In this document: piece by piece, positions 26,195-40,379 of the stretch | Position numbering within the stretch: position 1 is the stretch's first letter | Layout: every line of letters begins with the position of its first letter | Source: Acridotheres tristis | Taxonomy: Eukaryota > Chordata > Aves > Passeriformes > Sturnidae | Reading direction: 5' to 3' | DNA length: 64,000 nt | Assembly (NCBI GenBank): GCA_037013685.1 | Contig: CM072887.1 | Span: 37,189,154 to 37,253,153, forward strand | Position numbers and translations under genes: made by a program | The notes under the pieces: generated by a model | Told to the model about the DNA's origin: nothing | Seen by the model: only the letters and a program-made list of their open reading frames with translations | The model's database searches: none

Positions 26195-29100
26195 GTAAGT
26201 ATTTGTATGCAAGCATTTGATTTCCGTTTTCAGAAGGTACTTTGGAAATACAGCTAATTTGCTATAGATGTACAAGTAAGCCTGCACTGTGGCATCTAAA
26301 AGGAAGTTTAGATGTGATTTTGTAATACTCTAGTGGTTTTTAAACTTGTCTCATCCCAGATTGAATTATTCCTTAGAAGAGAATAGTATTATAAAAAGAC
26401 ATTGTTTTTTTTGCCTGTTTTAGATACAGATACAGGAAATAGTTATCACCTTTAAAAGGCAATGCTGAACTGTTACAAACACTAGTTTTCTTTCCTTCTT
26501 TCTTTCTCTCCTTCAGTATTAGTATTCTTCACTTTAAGGCTAGGGAAATACAGCTTGCTTTTATGTTTTGCTTTGAGATGTTTCTGATACTTTAAGAAGC
26601 GAAGGCATGGTTTTTTAGATCATCACATTAAACATTTTGCAAAGAGGACAAAACCCTTGAGTATCAAAAAACTTTGCTGTCAGTATACTGGGGAAAAATA
26701 AAAGTACTGAAACTGGAAAATGGTTGTCTTTCTCATTTCCTGATAATATAAACTGGCTTCTGCACAGCTAGATGACTTAAGTCCTTTTACAGAGACCAGA
26801 ATTACCCTGTGAGAGCTCTTCTCTTAGGTCTTCTCTGTTTTCTCACTCAAAGCAAGGTCACTCACTGCAGCTGTGTAGTGCATCCCATGCCATTAATTTG
26901 TATCCTGTGCTCGTCTTTACCACCACTTTTGTGCCCCTGTAAAACGATAAGAATAAATTAGATCTTTTTCAGTGGTGGAAAGATTTTCCATATTACAAGG
27001 AAAATTGAGACTTACCTTGTGAAAGAAAGTAGTAGGTGGTATTAAAATGGCCTACTGATTTCGGGTACTTAGTGAATGCTGATAGACTGGCTGTGAGGAA
27101 ACTTGTGGTGACACATATGGTCTCTAATAAGATTTATTCAGAAGACATTTTTAGAAATTACTAAAGATAGAGAGAGACTTAATTTCTGAATTGCCAAAAA
27201 ATGGTAGAATATTAAGCAGGAGGTATGAAAATTGTGATTTAGACCTCTTGACGTTGCACATTGTCAATTTCTGAAAGGAGAAGACAACTGGAGAAAGTAG
27301 ATCTTCAGAATTTACTCACTTATTAAAGAGACCTTCAGCACATTAGGATTGAGTCTATAGCTAGGGCAAAACTTTGAAACCTTTATGTTCATTCTTTAGC
27401 TGCTACAGAGCAAACAGTTTAAAAACCAAACTTCCATGTGAATTAATTTTGTCAGATGTCTTTTCATTCTTCCTCCTCCCCCTTATTGCTGAATAATGAG
27501 ACTGAAGAGTCAACTTCAGGATGATAGGTTACAAACCCCCAGTATGTCTGAAATACTGATGTATATACTCAGCCTATGTTTGTGTTACGCTTGTTTTGTG
27601 GAGCTGTTGAATGGGTGTGTTCTGAGCCTCAAAAAATGTAATGCATTAGTAGTTCTTTCGTTGTGAAAGTGACAGCCAGCTCTTTGTCTTGAAAGCCCTC
27701 TGCCTCGTGTAGGAGCTTAATCAATTGGGGAAGCACTGTAATCCTGATTACAGAAATAATTGTTTTTCCCCTTTAATGAAAAATAACAACACAGGGCTAA
27801 CTATTGTCTGAATAGAACATCACTTGAAATATGCTTTGTCTGTTCACTTCATTATCATCTTTATATATTATGCATAGGCATAAGAGATTTAGGTGGTACA
27901 TATTACTTGCACAAGAGTTAAAGGTCTCTTGGCTCTAATTTCTCAAAATTATGCCTTGCTGGAACAGGTATGTGTAGTACATACTAATGAATTAGTATAT
28001 AGGTGAACTTGGGTTGGTACTACCTATTGCATCTCTTCAGTTAGTATAAAAAATGGAATTGTCTTCAGGCAGTTTGAGAGCTGAAAAATTCAGTTTAGTT
28101 TTAAAACATAGGAATTGAAAACTTCTATGAGGGAAGTCATAAACCTTCAAATAATCAGGATAAGCATAAGGAAAACTCTAGTGAATTATAACAGTATGAG
28201 TAAAACTGTGGATGTTGGAAGATTCCAAAGATACTCTAAAAAGTAAGAATAGAAAAAGTAAAATTCCCTTTCATGTGGTAGAATACCTTCAACTATTAAT
28301 GTTTTTCAGATAAATGTCAAAGGATTAAAATGGAAAAAAATTATGTATTTCTCTTCTGTCACTGTCCAGCTTGATTAAAATTTGAGACTACATAGGAGAG
28401 AAGACTCTTCATTCTTGCCATACAATGTGACAATGCTTGGGGTTTATGAGATAAATTTCAGAAACGTGTTAGTGTTCTAGTATTCAGAGATGGAAATTAG
28501 TTGCTAATTTTTTGGAATGATCAGTTATTTTTGCACTCAAGATGTTAAAAAGCCTAATTACATTTTCTAGCAACAGTGCAGAAATAGGCCCATTTATTAA
28601 AGTGGATTTCTATTTGAATGTACTTGGGTGAACAGAGACTATTTCAGTACTAAAGTGTGTTTCTTACATTTATGAATCTAGATCATTAGCGATTTTTTTT
28701 TCCTTGTGGATGTGAATTAATATTTTAGCTTTTCACTTGCTCTTGCATTTTACCAAGATAGTGATATAGTCAAGTAGTTTATCTTTAGAACTGAAAAGCA
28801 CAACTTGAGGAAGACTGGCTGAACAAGCCATTTTTTTTCTCCTTGAAGAGAAAGGCCAACTTTTTTTTTTCATTATTACTCATTTGTATTTAATTTACAT
28901 TTCTTAAGTACGAAGCAGTTTTTAAAAAATTTTTGGCTGTACTTCAAGTTCCATAGGACTAATTCCTCTACTCTTCCCATAGTTCAGTGAGATACTGGTA
29001 TTTATCTACACCTGCAAGATCATACAGTATTACTTCTTTCATGTTTTTCTTCAAAAAAAGCAGAATTAATAAAGCAGACTGCAGATTTTTGGGATCACAT

Positions 29101-31977
29101 CAAATTGTACTCTCCTTATGCCTCCTTCTGAAGTGCATCTTCCAGATCATTGATCTCTCTTTATTGTGGGAACTTTGAGAGTTGTTTGTTGTTTGCATGA
29201 GTGAAGTGAGGGTGGGTGGTTCTCTTGCAAAGGAAAGGCAAAAGGTGCTCCGGATTGATTGTTCACTGCAGAACAGAAGGAAAAGCTCAGAACCCAGTTA
29301 GGGGGCATAGATAATAATGAAGTATAGCATACCACACGCCATTAAGGGTTTGAAGTTGTCCTTGGAGCTCCTGGGCTCTAGGGCTGAACTCCTCTGCCAG
29401 AAATGTTAGGCCTTCTGCATGTTCTAAGAAATGTTCAGTAAATGTTTCTAGCTGAATGAGTTTATCTAGATATTCCTTGCATTTTACAGATGACCCGGTC
29501 TTGTTTAATTACTAATTCACATTTATACTGCCTTAGTAAAGGATGAGGCACATATGACAGAATTCAAATTTCAGACAGTACTTTTTACCCCTTTTTCTTT
29601 TGATTCCACATGTTTCCTTTCTGCGGAGAAGATCGTATTTCTGATATCTACTTAGCTATTCTAAGTTGGTCTGGAGTCAGTGTTGTTCAGATTTTTTTAT
29701 TGCTTTTCATATGTTGGGGCTGCTGTAGTTTTACTTGGTTGCTTCCTCCATCTTCTTGGAAGACAGCTACAACACAGAATTAATCAGTGATGCTCCCTGT
29801 CAAACTTTGTATCTCATTTGCCACTACTATGTAGAATTTTACAGTTTTAATGGGTAGGAGATAATGTTTCAGTAGAAGTCTGTTTCATTTTGCTCCTCTG
29901 TTTGGATCTTGCCTGTAATAGTGATTTTAGACTTTTCAGTTCTTGAATATCTTTAAATTTAGCTGTATGAGAAAGTAAATGTGCTGTATATGGCATGATT
30001 TTTACAGATGGGAGCATCTTTTATAGTGGTGCTTGATATCTACCCATTCACTAACTGTTCTTCTGTTTAGTCCCTGTTCCTAGAGATGTTATTTTGATGG
30101 TATTTCTGTTTCTAGTTACACCTATATACAACACATCCTTATATAACAGGAGAGCATATTATGAGGGGGCAATAATATTGGTAGAGTGGTTTATTTTTCA
30201 GTTAAATAAGCTAAAAGCATTTCTTTCTAAAAAAGACTGCTTTCAGCAAGTGTAATGAGGTGGGGCCTGTTTATTAAAGTGAATTTCTAATATCTTCCTT
30301 TTAAGTGTGGTTGTAAATTTTCCTGATGGTATATGTTCAGCTACTTACAGTAAACTGAAGGATGTCTTAATTTTTACCCCGGGAACTTTGTGTGCTGTGA
30401 ATTCCATTGCAAAAGGCAGAGGAAAAAGTTTGAGTGTTTAACCGTGCTTTAGCCTTAGTTAAAAAAAGAACATAGTTATTATAATAATGCTGTACATAAT
30501 TTGTTGTTCTGTAATTAAGACTAGCAAAAGCTTGACATTTGAAAGATAGTAGGAGATTTCATTTTTTTATTAGCCATCTAAAAAGCCACAATAAATTCTG
30601 CATGCAAGTTTGACTTCTTTGAATAGCTCTTTCTAATTCATTCCTGCATGGTGTGTTGGTTTTACATTTTTGCTTTCACAAGTGAGAATATAGTGCTGTC
30701 TTGTATAGTTTCCCTGTTGAAATGCTGCTCATGCTGTGCAATCCACTGTTTGCTGCTTATTCAAGTAATTCAAGTTCAAGTAATGAAATTAATAAGTGGT
30801 ACAGTAGCAGAAAAAGGACACTGCTGTCTTAAAAGCATTTTAGGAAATTCCTACGTTGTGTGTGTTTTGTCAGTTCCGATGGGAGTCTCTCAGGGTGAAT
30901 GATCAGACAGGAAGGGCTGTACAAAGGGCAGCGAAGCAGCCGAGTGTCTTGGCACTGACTGCTAGATAATAACATGGTAAACTTTTTCATGTGGGGGAGA
31001 GGTGATAGTGCCTTATTTTTAGTATCACGAAGCGGGCTTAATGCTTCCATGACTCTATGAACTGAGGGCTGCTGCAGTCCTGCCATTCCTTCATGGATTT
31101 ACTCTTCCTGCTTCCTGTTCTGCATCAGAAAGCCCTGGCCTTCATCTGACAGTGTGGTGAGTCCATTTAGGGGGAGCTGGACCTCACTGGATGACTTGCT
31201 ATGGAGTCAGGCCTGGCTTAGCACTGACAGAATTGATGGCATGGCAGCAGGCAGACAGGGAAAAATGGTACTGCAGCAGACCACCCTTAAATAAATTTCT
31301 GTAGAACTGCAAGTGAATATGTTCACCTGCAAATAGCATGAGAGTAAAATGTCCTGCTGCAGTGAATTTCTGATTATGGCAGTGAAAAACAAGAGGACTG
31401 TGAAGTGTTTCTCTTTTTGTGTTCCACTGTCCAGTATGTCTAGTACTGGTAATTTCAGTAGCTTATTCACAAATTGAATAAAGATTTATGAGAGTTATGT
31501 TGAGCAGTCCTTAAGTAAATTCTGCTATTCATTTTAATAGTCTTATTTCCCTGAAAGTATTTACTGTCATGCAAGTCTGAGTTTTAAAAATGGGAACAAG
31601 AATTTCTTACACCAGTTCACATAGGAAGTGTTTACATGTTGTACTTGATATGTCACTGCAGTGTTCCAATTTCTATGTTCACATTGGTATTAGCAAAATC
31701 ATTTTGGGCCAGCTGCAAGTGAGAAGTAGCACTCTCCATCATTGTGTACTGTGGTGGAAACTCTGTAGACCAGTGGTTCATTACCAAAATAATACCAGTT
31801 GAATGGAAATGGTTTTTTTGAGACCATATTTACTACAAGATATCTCGATGATTTTCAGCTGAATTGAGGTAAATGTAAAATCTAAATTTTGTTCAAATTT
31901 TGATAAATTTGTCAACTCTCCTGAAATGATTGTCTTATACAAAGAAGAAAATTAGAATTGTTCATCAGAATATTGTC

Positions 31978-32125
31978 CAGGGTGACAGAGCACCAGAACA
32001 GGCTGCCCAGAGAGATTATGTAGTCTCCTTCTCGGGAGGTATTCAAAACCCACCTGGAACCTGCTCTGGATGAAGATTAGATTGTGTCTTGAGGTCCCTT
32101 CCAAGCCAAATCATTCTGTGCTGAG
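31978..32125 (+). mobile_element. CR1 LINE 3' end fragment
   Basis: This is clear CR1 3' sequence: GGTGACAGAGCACCAGAACA, GGCTGCCCAGAGAG, TAGTCTCCTTCTCGGGAGGT, ATTCAAAACCCACCTGGAAC and GAGGTCCCTTCCAAGCCAAA, then TCATTCTGTG. Compared with the usual element, the middle part after CACCTGG is shortened. It lies in intron 4 in the same orientation as QKI. Confidence 0.92.
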
Positions 32126-32183
32126 AATAATTTTGAAAAGAGATACAAAATGTGCTGTTTATATTGTGATTATAAATTTATTT

Positions 32184-32209
32184 TCAACTTTCTGTTTTCA
32201 GAAAGTTGA
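32184..32209. repeat. 11-bp inverted repeat (hairpin)
   Basis: TCAACTTTCTG and its exact complement CAGAAAGTTGA are separated by four T. It would form a small stem-loop in the QKI pre-mRNA. It lies about 60 bp after the CR1 fragment. Confidence 0.75.
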
Positions 32210-33266
32210 CAAATAATTAAATGCTAAGTACATGATACATCTGTGCCCTCACGTATTTCAGCTGATTGTTTTACAAATTTGGACATATTGCCGTGTTCAG
32301 ATATAACGACATAAATATGTCTAGTTTTATTAGCTTATAACTTGGCAGTTCTTAGGGATTCCTGTTCCATCTAGACTTTTCTTATACTAATGCAAGAAAG
32401 AAGCATCTGCAGCATTTATTTCTAAGCACCTTAGTCCAGGTGTTTACTCTGAATCTTCTCCTGGACAGCTTTGATGGCTTCTAGAACCCAAGGAAATTTG
32501 TTAGTTGTTCCTACATACAGTTACTGTTGCATACCTCTCTTTCTCTTTTCTCCTTTTTCTTCTCCACCATACTCATTTATTTAAAGTATTACAAATGTAT
32601 AATTTGAGAAATAGTAGATCTAGTTTTTGGAAAAGACCTAGGGAAACTTAGAAAATAGTCTCTTCTCAAAGAGAAACAAAGACGCTCTGTTGCCTGAAAC
32701 TCAGTAGAGACATGCCCTTCCAAAGCAGGATTATGCATTGGTTAGGAGCTCTAATTAGGTTCTGGGTGGGTTTTGTGTGTCTTCCAGAAATGTGCCTAAT
32801 CTGTTTGGATTTTCGGTAGACATATTTGTGGAAGAAATAATATTGACCTGTTCTGGTAATTTGTTTTGTGGTACCTGTAACTTCTTTTTAATTTTTCATC
32901 ACATTTTTATAATTTGCTTCCTTTAGTCTTGGCTGTTTTCCCAGTGCTTCCTCGAGTCAGTTTTCCTTATTTTTATTTCTTCTTCCATACTTCTGTTCTT
33001 TTTCTGTGGATGGTCCTGGAACAGAACATGTAAGTTGGGATCTTTACATAAAATCTTGTTCAAGTATTTCTCCACTTACTCAAAAAGCAGATGATTAAGC
33101 TGCGATTCTCCTTATCTGGTCGTGTTAATGAAGATGATGACAAATCCTTCATTTCTAGTTACAGTTTGGTTTTGGTTGGTTGATTTTCTTTTTTGAAATC
33201 TCAATTGTAGAGTTGTGTTTCCTGGGGAGATGTAGTATAAAGAGTAGGAATTTGTTACCCTGCCCT

Positions 33267-33309
33267 TTTAACACATTTTACACATTTAACACATTTTAAC
33301 ACACTAACC
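33267..33309. repeat. Short ACACATTT-type tandem repeat
   Basis: The unit AACACATTTTA / ACACATTTA recurs about four times in 43 bp, with small length changes, and ends in ACACTAACC. Confidence 0.7.
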
Positions 33310-36300
33310 AGCCTATATTAAGGAGGTCAAATCACTTCATGTATGAGGCAGCTTGGAATGGTTTCTGGAAGGGTCTTAGCAATTGCAAAGATTTTTGTGT
33401 GACACAAAAATCAAGTAATCAGTAAGCATTTCACTTTTCCAGCCATTTAAAGCATTCTTTCTTGTCAGTGTTAGTTTTGAAATCTAGGTTTCTAATTACA
33501 CAAAAGTAAAGTTTGTCATACAGACATCTGTAATTTAATGCTGACTGATGATTTACAGTCATCTAGTTGCTCTACATTGTGCTATTTTGACGTCAGACAG
33601 AAAATTCTAATCTGTGGAAAAGTGCCAAGGGTTTTTCACCTACTATGCAATACAAAACTTAAGTGTTTCTATTTTTAAACAGTACAGAAATACTTGAGCT
33701 TTCAGTGGAGGAGTAATGTGCTTTCTTTTTCTTTCATAAATTGTTTATAGGCTAAAACTTTGATACAGGAATGTTATGGATACTGTTAAAGGAGGATAAA
33801 CATAGGTGGACATGATATAAGAGACTGGAGCTGATTATGTTAAATAGCTTATTATGATTGTGGACTAGGCCATTTGTAACATACTTTATATTAAATTGGA
33901 GAGTGGTAAACCATCCTGGAAAGTGATTAGATGAGATCTTACTGGAAAATTGCATTGCTTGGAAAAGAGTTAATAAGGAAAAGTATTTAAGATTCCATCA
34001 AGTAGTATACTATATTTCTTGTGTGTTGTTGGAAATGGTATGGGTTTTATAATTTTTTCTTATATCTTCTGTATTTCAATAAGTATTTTAAAAGCTCTAC
34101 CTTGTTTTCAAACTTACTTTTTTAACAGGGATAGCTTAATGTAAACAGCATTGCCTTCTATATTTTCAGTATTGCCATTATTAGCTAATTTTTAATATTT
34201 TCACAACATCTGTGTATGTAGTAAATTATGTTCATCACTTTCAACTTCTGTTGTAAAGTGAAATGTGTTTTATATTCCAAATCATTTGGAAATACTGGAT
34301 AGAAGGAAATTTCAACACCAGCAAATCTAATGAAGTCAGAGGTCTCCAGCATTATATCCAGTCTTTTGATACTGCAGCTTTTTATACATGGATTGGAAGA
34401 TGTGAGGTTTTCTATTTTACCAAACACAGCTGTAGATACTAAGAATTTCAGCTGCTTTATTTAGAAATAAATAATTCCAGCCTTTGATAGATACTTTGCT
34501 ACAGCCTCCAAAATTGTATATTACATTACAAATCCTTTTTCACGAGACTGAAAAAATCAAAGACCCAAAACCACCATTTGGAGTTGGCTGTCCTATGATC
34601 ATTTGAAGCAGTTTTCATGAAGAATAATCTTCAGTCATGTAATTGCATGCATTGCTATGCCCTCATCTTAGAGTCTTTTTGATTCCTTCATTCTCTAGCT
34701 TGTTGTCCTAGTTTGAAAACGGAATTTTAGCTTAGACTACCCTGACTTTCTTGGCAGCTGTAGTAACTGTACTGATACAGCTGTACTAAAGCAAGCAAAT
34801 GATCCATCAGGTGAAATGGAACTAGAAGGTGGAGGGGGAATTTGTCAAGTGTACACATGGGCACTTGAGTGCCCTGGTGATGGCAGTGGACAATTCCAGT
34901 TCCTTGCTCAGCCTTTTGGCTATGTTAGACAGCTGGTGGCCTTATTTTTCTGTCTGCTAGTCGGAGGTCTCAGTTTTTAATGAGCAGACCTGTAGCTTCT
35001 AGGGTCTTAAAGGAAAGTTTAAAGTTTTAAAGTAAAGCTTGCTTACTTTGTTCGAATTAACCGTCAAAATCATTACTGTCAACAACATCAGATGTTTTGA
35101 ATAATAAAATCTTCACGTATTGTGCAGAAAAGCTGTTTGCAGGAGTATAGGCCCGCATTTTATCTGGGAGATAAATTCTGAAAGCCCAAGGGAGCTAAGA
35201 GGCGTGTCTGGATTTCTCCTGGTTTAAACCCACTGTAGTATGTATGGTAATACTGTGCTAATCTCATTTGTCAGTTAATGGTATCCTGGCATTTGGAACA
35301 GATAGCCTATAGATACAGTGTTGGGAAGAACACTGTTTTTTCTTAATGCCTGCAAGACCAAAATCTGTATCTGCCTTTCAGTAGTCATTTCTGAAGTGAT
35401 TGGTTAATTTCCAGAGAAGTTGGTTTTGCTGTGGAGGGAAGCTCCCTTAGTGATCCTTCCAGTATCAACTCCTCTCCTAGTGGAATGGTGGAGAACTCTT
35501 CCAAGAGATCCTTTATTACTCAGCAGCAAGGAGAGCTTCACGGAAATCTCTTATTTTTAATGATCCGAAGGTCAGTCATATTCAAGAAAGATAAACATTG
35601 AAAAATCAGACTTTTAAAATATATCAGATCATAGAATATGAATTTTTTTTCTTCTATGATAGCAAGGGTACTTTAAATAAACCTTAACTATTTCATCTGT
35701 AAAATGTGGTGAGAGTACCTTACTGGTTTTTTAATACTCTGAGAGGTAAATGTTTACTTAATTATAAATATGTGAGAGGTCATTACTGGAATGCTCTTTC
35801 TTTTGTAGCAATCTGTAGTTTTACAGGTGATTCTTGGAGGCAGAAGAATGAGCAACATTTTTATTATCCTATAGGACTGGAGATTGCAGGGGAGACTCTG
35901 AAGGTTCTTGGTGCTCATGAAAAGTTGTGCTAATAAGTCGTTTCATTTATTTCAGTTTAGAATTAGTTCAAAATATTTTTGTGTGTTGCATGTTGCATAA
36001 ACCTAAATTCTGTGTATTGCCAAAATATTTGCATGGAGGAACCTTTTAACATTATACATACATATATCTTCAGCTATATTGCCTTTGTGCTACAGATAAA
36101 CTAGGCATTAAATTATATGTCTTGTCTTCCTTACAAAGTAAATGGGAAGATGAGCAGTTGTGAGAATCAACTAGGAGTCCTGCTCAACTGGATAGCATTA
36201 AAGGAACTCTGCCAGTATCATATGAGAACATGTCATCCCTTGTTTCCATGTACATCATTCTGCAGTGCTTGGAAAATAAAGTGAAGCATGTAAGACACTA

Positions 36301-36984
36301 AAGCTGACAAATAGCACAATTTATTCTTATTATGTCATGCTTTATATTCCATATATTTTACAGCTTTTAAAATAATCTGTAGCAGTTTCAACATACAAAT
36401 GTTAATAGTTTTTAAATCATAGTTTCTTTCACTACTGTGTATAGGAATATTTTTAAAGATCCTATGTGGCTTCAGTAACAAGATGCCATTAAGATTAGTA
36501 GTACTTTGTGCATCTGATGTGTACAGACTCTTCTAAAAGTCTTACTCCAGGTTACTTCTAAGAACTTGAAAGATGCACAATTGCGTGCATCAGTGGTTTA
36601 TGTTTGAAATCTGGGAATTGATTTTCACTAAAAGTCTCAAATTGGCTTGGAAACTTTAGAAATCTTCGCTAAGACAACTTCTATGATGATGTAGTTGAGA
36701 CATAATCCCCAACATACTTCAGGTGCTGGTTTTATTTATTTCAATTTAGTCAATTTTCTTCAAATATGAATCACACTTAGGCTTTCAGCCGAATATTAAA
36801 GTTCAGGGGAACTTAGGAAAGTAGATGTATGATTCCATGTCATTTAAGGTAAAGCACCTGTAATTTAAGGCATGGCTTCTCTTTCTTGGTTCAGCAAACT
36901 CCCTTCTGATGGATGTCTGTGTAGTAAAGTCATGAGGGGAAAAAGAAAGCAATTAGTCCTTTTGGTGTTTTCATATCAATCACT

Positions 36985-37026
36985 TTGGTTTGTTGGGTTT
37001 TTTTGGGTTTTGGTTTTTTTTTTTTA
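36985..37026. repeat. T/G-rich low-complexity tract
   Basis: A short run of GGTTTGTTGGG, TTTTTTTGGG and a following T run. It is simple sequence in intron 4 of the same type as 39426-39592. Confidence 0.7.
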
Positions 37027-39425
37027 ACAAGCTTTGCTTTTTACTTTAATTTCTTTCACTGAAATGTTCAAGTAGAACCCTGTTCAATTAAAACAATTTA
37101 TTAGCAGGGAACCTTAAGTAGCATAAGAAGAGTAAACTTGTGACATTTTGGCTTCTCCAAACAGCATGAGTTTCTAGACAAGCTTATGTAAAGAGTAGAA
37201 AAAATAAGTTTTGTCTTTAGAATATCAGACTGTTTTTTATGATTTTTTTAAAAAGTAATAATTTCAGAAAAAAAATAGTTTGATAGTTTTATTTTAAACA
37301 TGTCCATATTGCTCTCAAAGATTAGTATTAGTGGCATATGTTACCAATCCAGACAAGTAAATATTACAGATTGAAAGCATATAGATAAGGGTTTCGTGTG
37401 GATTCTGGGTGAAAATAATTTTTTTTTTCAAATTATCTTTTCGGTGCTTCTCTATACAGTTACCTTCTCTTTACTGCTGTGGCATCCTTTAGATGTCTGA
37501 CTCATTAGACCAGTTCTTTTTCTGGCTTTGACCTCAGGTTTATGGCTATACTCTCTTAACTTTATCAAGATTATTTTCATGTTTCTGGTGATTAAAGTTT
37601 GTTTTTCTCAAAAGCATGTGGATGTGTTGCATTTATGGCAGAGAACAGTATCTGTCCTGTCTGCCACACAGCCCAGATTTAAGAGAGACAGAAAAAGGCA
37701 CTGTCTAGAAAGCAGGGTTTAAGAGTTTTTCCACGTAGTTTCTTGGAAAAGGGAGGTTGATACATGTGTCTATGCCTTCACTTGTGTCAGTGTTCGCTGA
37801 TTCAGAAGTATAAATAGATCTGATGATGATTTAAGTCACAGTTCTGCTTCCTATGAGAAGCACTTAGTGCAGAGCTCTTCTTTTCTCTTGATACCTCAAG
37901 TGCAGCATCTTAGGGGTGCTAGTCAGACCATGGTTCTCCTGTCCTTTTTTTTGTAGATGTGAGTTCTGTGAGAGGAGGAAAATGTATTAAACCTAGAGTG
38001 TCATCCTGCTTGGAGAGACTCTTGAAATCCTGAAGGATCTGATGCAAGTGAAATTGCTTCTCATCTCAGTAGTGATGACCTTACTCCAGAGCAGTTCTTT
38101 GGTTCATTAATCTATCCACATTTGCTTTTGGAAATAGAGGAAACTACTTCCAAAACTGTTTCTGTAAACTCTCCACCACATTTCCACAATACTTGTTCCA
38201 TGTTGCCTCATTTAAAATACATTGCTTTCAGCAAAGCATAGCAACTGGTGTTTCTGAATCCTTGCTGAGTCCTGCAGCCTTCTCTGAAAGATGTTTTGGG
38301 AAAAGAATTCATAAAATCCTATATGAACCAGTCTGCCACTTAGGCCTCTGTAGTTAACATCCAGACCTCACACTCAACAGTTTTATGTACTGACTTGCAC
38401 AAAAACTTCTGCTGTGCTATTTGCTGGTTATCTTTAGATAAGCCAGTTGGGTTTTCTTATTCTTGAGACACTCCTTCCTCTCCCCAGTAAGACTGACAGT
38501 TTGTTGTGTCTTAGACAGTTGAAATAGGGGCTTCCAAAAGGCTTCAAGCTGGGAGTACAGTTGATAATAAGGGTGACTTGAACCTTTTTACTGAATAATT
38601 TCATAATCAAAACCAAAGCAAAACCAAATTTTTTGTTGTTTTCTGGTGGCTCATGGGGTAGCCAAAAAAGCCAAAGAACAAACCTACTACAATCCAAAAT
38701 ATGAAGTCATACAGAGATTTCAGATTCTGTCCAGCTGGACTGATTAACTGTTTTCAAATAGCAAAGCAAGATAAAGAAGCATGAGTTTTTACCATCACAG
38801 TAAGGCAAAGGAGCTTCTTTCTATTTGTAAACTGCCAAATACAAGTGTACAGTACAGTCTTAAACCTGGAAAAAATTAGCAGACACCCCAAAGCGAAAAT
38901 GATTTTTTTATCCTTGTTAAAGTATTAGTAATAACACCAGGCACTAATTTTTATTTTAGTGAAGATGAGCAGTATTTCTGTAGTTGAAATTTGATGTTGA
39001 ACTCTTCTTGGGGTAGAACAGGAATGGCACTCATTTTTCTGTAGAATTTGTATGGAGTATTTGGGACCATACTGCATTTAATATGTATAGGTGGTGATAG
39101 ACATGAAATACATTAATACATTGTATGTGCAGTGTAAGATGCTGGAGTGTAGTTATGCCTTGAATATTCTACAGGGTTATGTGGACCTTATCTACAGCAC
39201 CAATAGGCACTTAATTAAAAAATTAATAGAGTTGGCAAGTATAATATATGGGCAGGCATAATTAATACATCGGTATGGTTTCATCTCAAATGCTTCTTAC
39301 ATCTCAGATTAAAATACATTGTTAGATTGTTGTACCTGTTGTTTGCTACTAGTCCTGACTTCACCAGCATCCTTATAAACCAATGACTGAAATGCATGTA
39401 GGAGTCAGATGAAGCAATATATTAG

Positions 39426-39592
39426 GGTTTTTTTTTATTCTTTTGTTTGGTTGTTGGGATTTTTTTTGTTATTGTTGCTGTTGTGTTGTTGGGTGTTTTT
39501 GTGGTGGTGGTGTTGGTTCTTTGGTTGTTGTTTTGTTGTGGGTTTTTTTGAGGTTTTTTAGGGTTTTTTGGTTTTGTTTTGCTTTTTTAATT
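39426..39592. repeat. T/G-rich low-complexity tract (TTG/GTT words)
   Basis: About 165 bp are dominated by GTTGTTG, GGTGGTGGTG and TTTTTTG words with almost no C or A on the + strand. The transcript would be a long U/G-rich stretch, a possible site for CELF-type proteins, but it is more simply a degenerate simple repeat. Confidence 0.8.
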
Positions 39593-40379
39593 TTGCATTG
39601 GTAGAAGTTGTAGACTGCATCACTAATTGGGCCAGATGTAACTGGTTTGTTAGATGAGTCAGCCTACATTTTAATGATGTTTTTAGCAGTATGGCTGCAT
39701 TTCATTAGAAATGTTTTGTGATAAAATTGTCTTTGGGTTTCTTGTTTGCCATTCCATATAGGATTTTAGAACTAAATCTGTTCTTAAAACTAATATGCAG
39801 TTGGTTTAAAATATCTCAGTAATTTTTAAGTAAAAGCTTAACTTTCTCAAATGTTAGGAATCAAACTAATGCACAATTTAAAGTCAAACTTTGAAAAACC
39901 AAGTATGAGGTGTAAGCTATTCACTTTAGATTAAAAGAGAAATCAGATGGTATGTTTTGAAATTAGATGCATTACTTCATCTCTAACATTTTAAAATTTA
40001 CTTCCTTCCCTTTTGAGAAACTTTTTAAGAATGTGTTTTACTTTTGCAGATTTAGTTTTTTTGCTAGTTTTGTTAAGTTTTTATGTGGAGAAAGGAAGGA
40101 AAGTTGTAATACTTACTATGGGTGTTCTTGCTCCAAAAGAAATGGTGGTATGACCAAAACAGACTAAAATTAATTTTTTGGGAGGACAGACCACCATCTT
40201 CATTTGCTGTAGAAGAATGAGTTAAGCCAGGGTTTAGGCTTTTCCAATACACTGTTAGTCCAGAGACAGCAAATGTTTATTCTCTTCAGCATTGAGCTGC
40301 TGTTTACATTTCAATGAAAGAGGGAACAGCTAGGGCAAAAGAGCAAGGGTGCAGTCATTAGTTTCCTTCACATTTTCTC

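Noticed and set aside
35626..35664. ATCATAGAA ... TTCTATGAT, resembling the CR1 terminal repeat on the - strand
   Set aside because: The flanking sequence does not continue into CR1; only a 9-bp inverted repeat is present.
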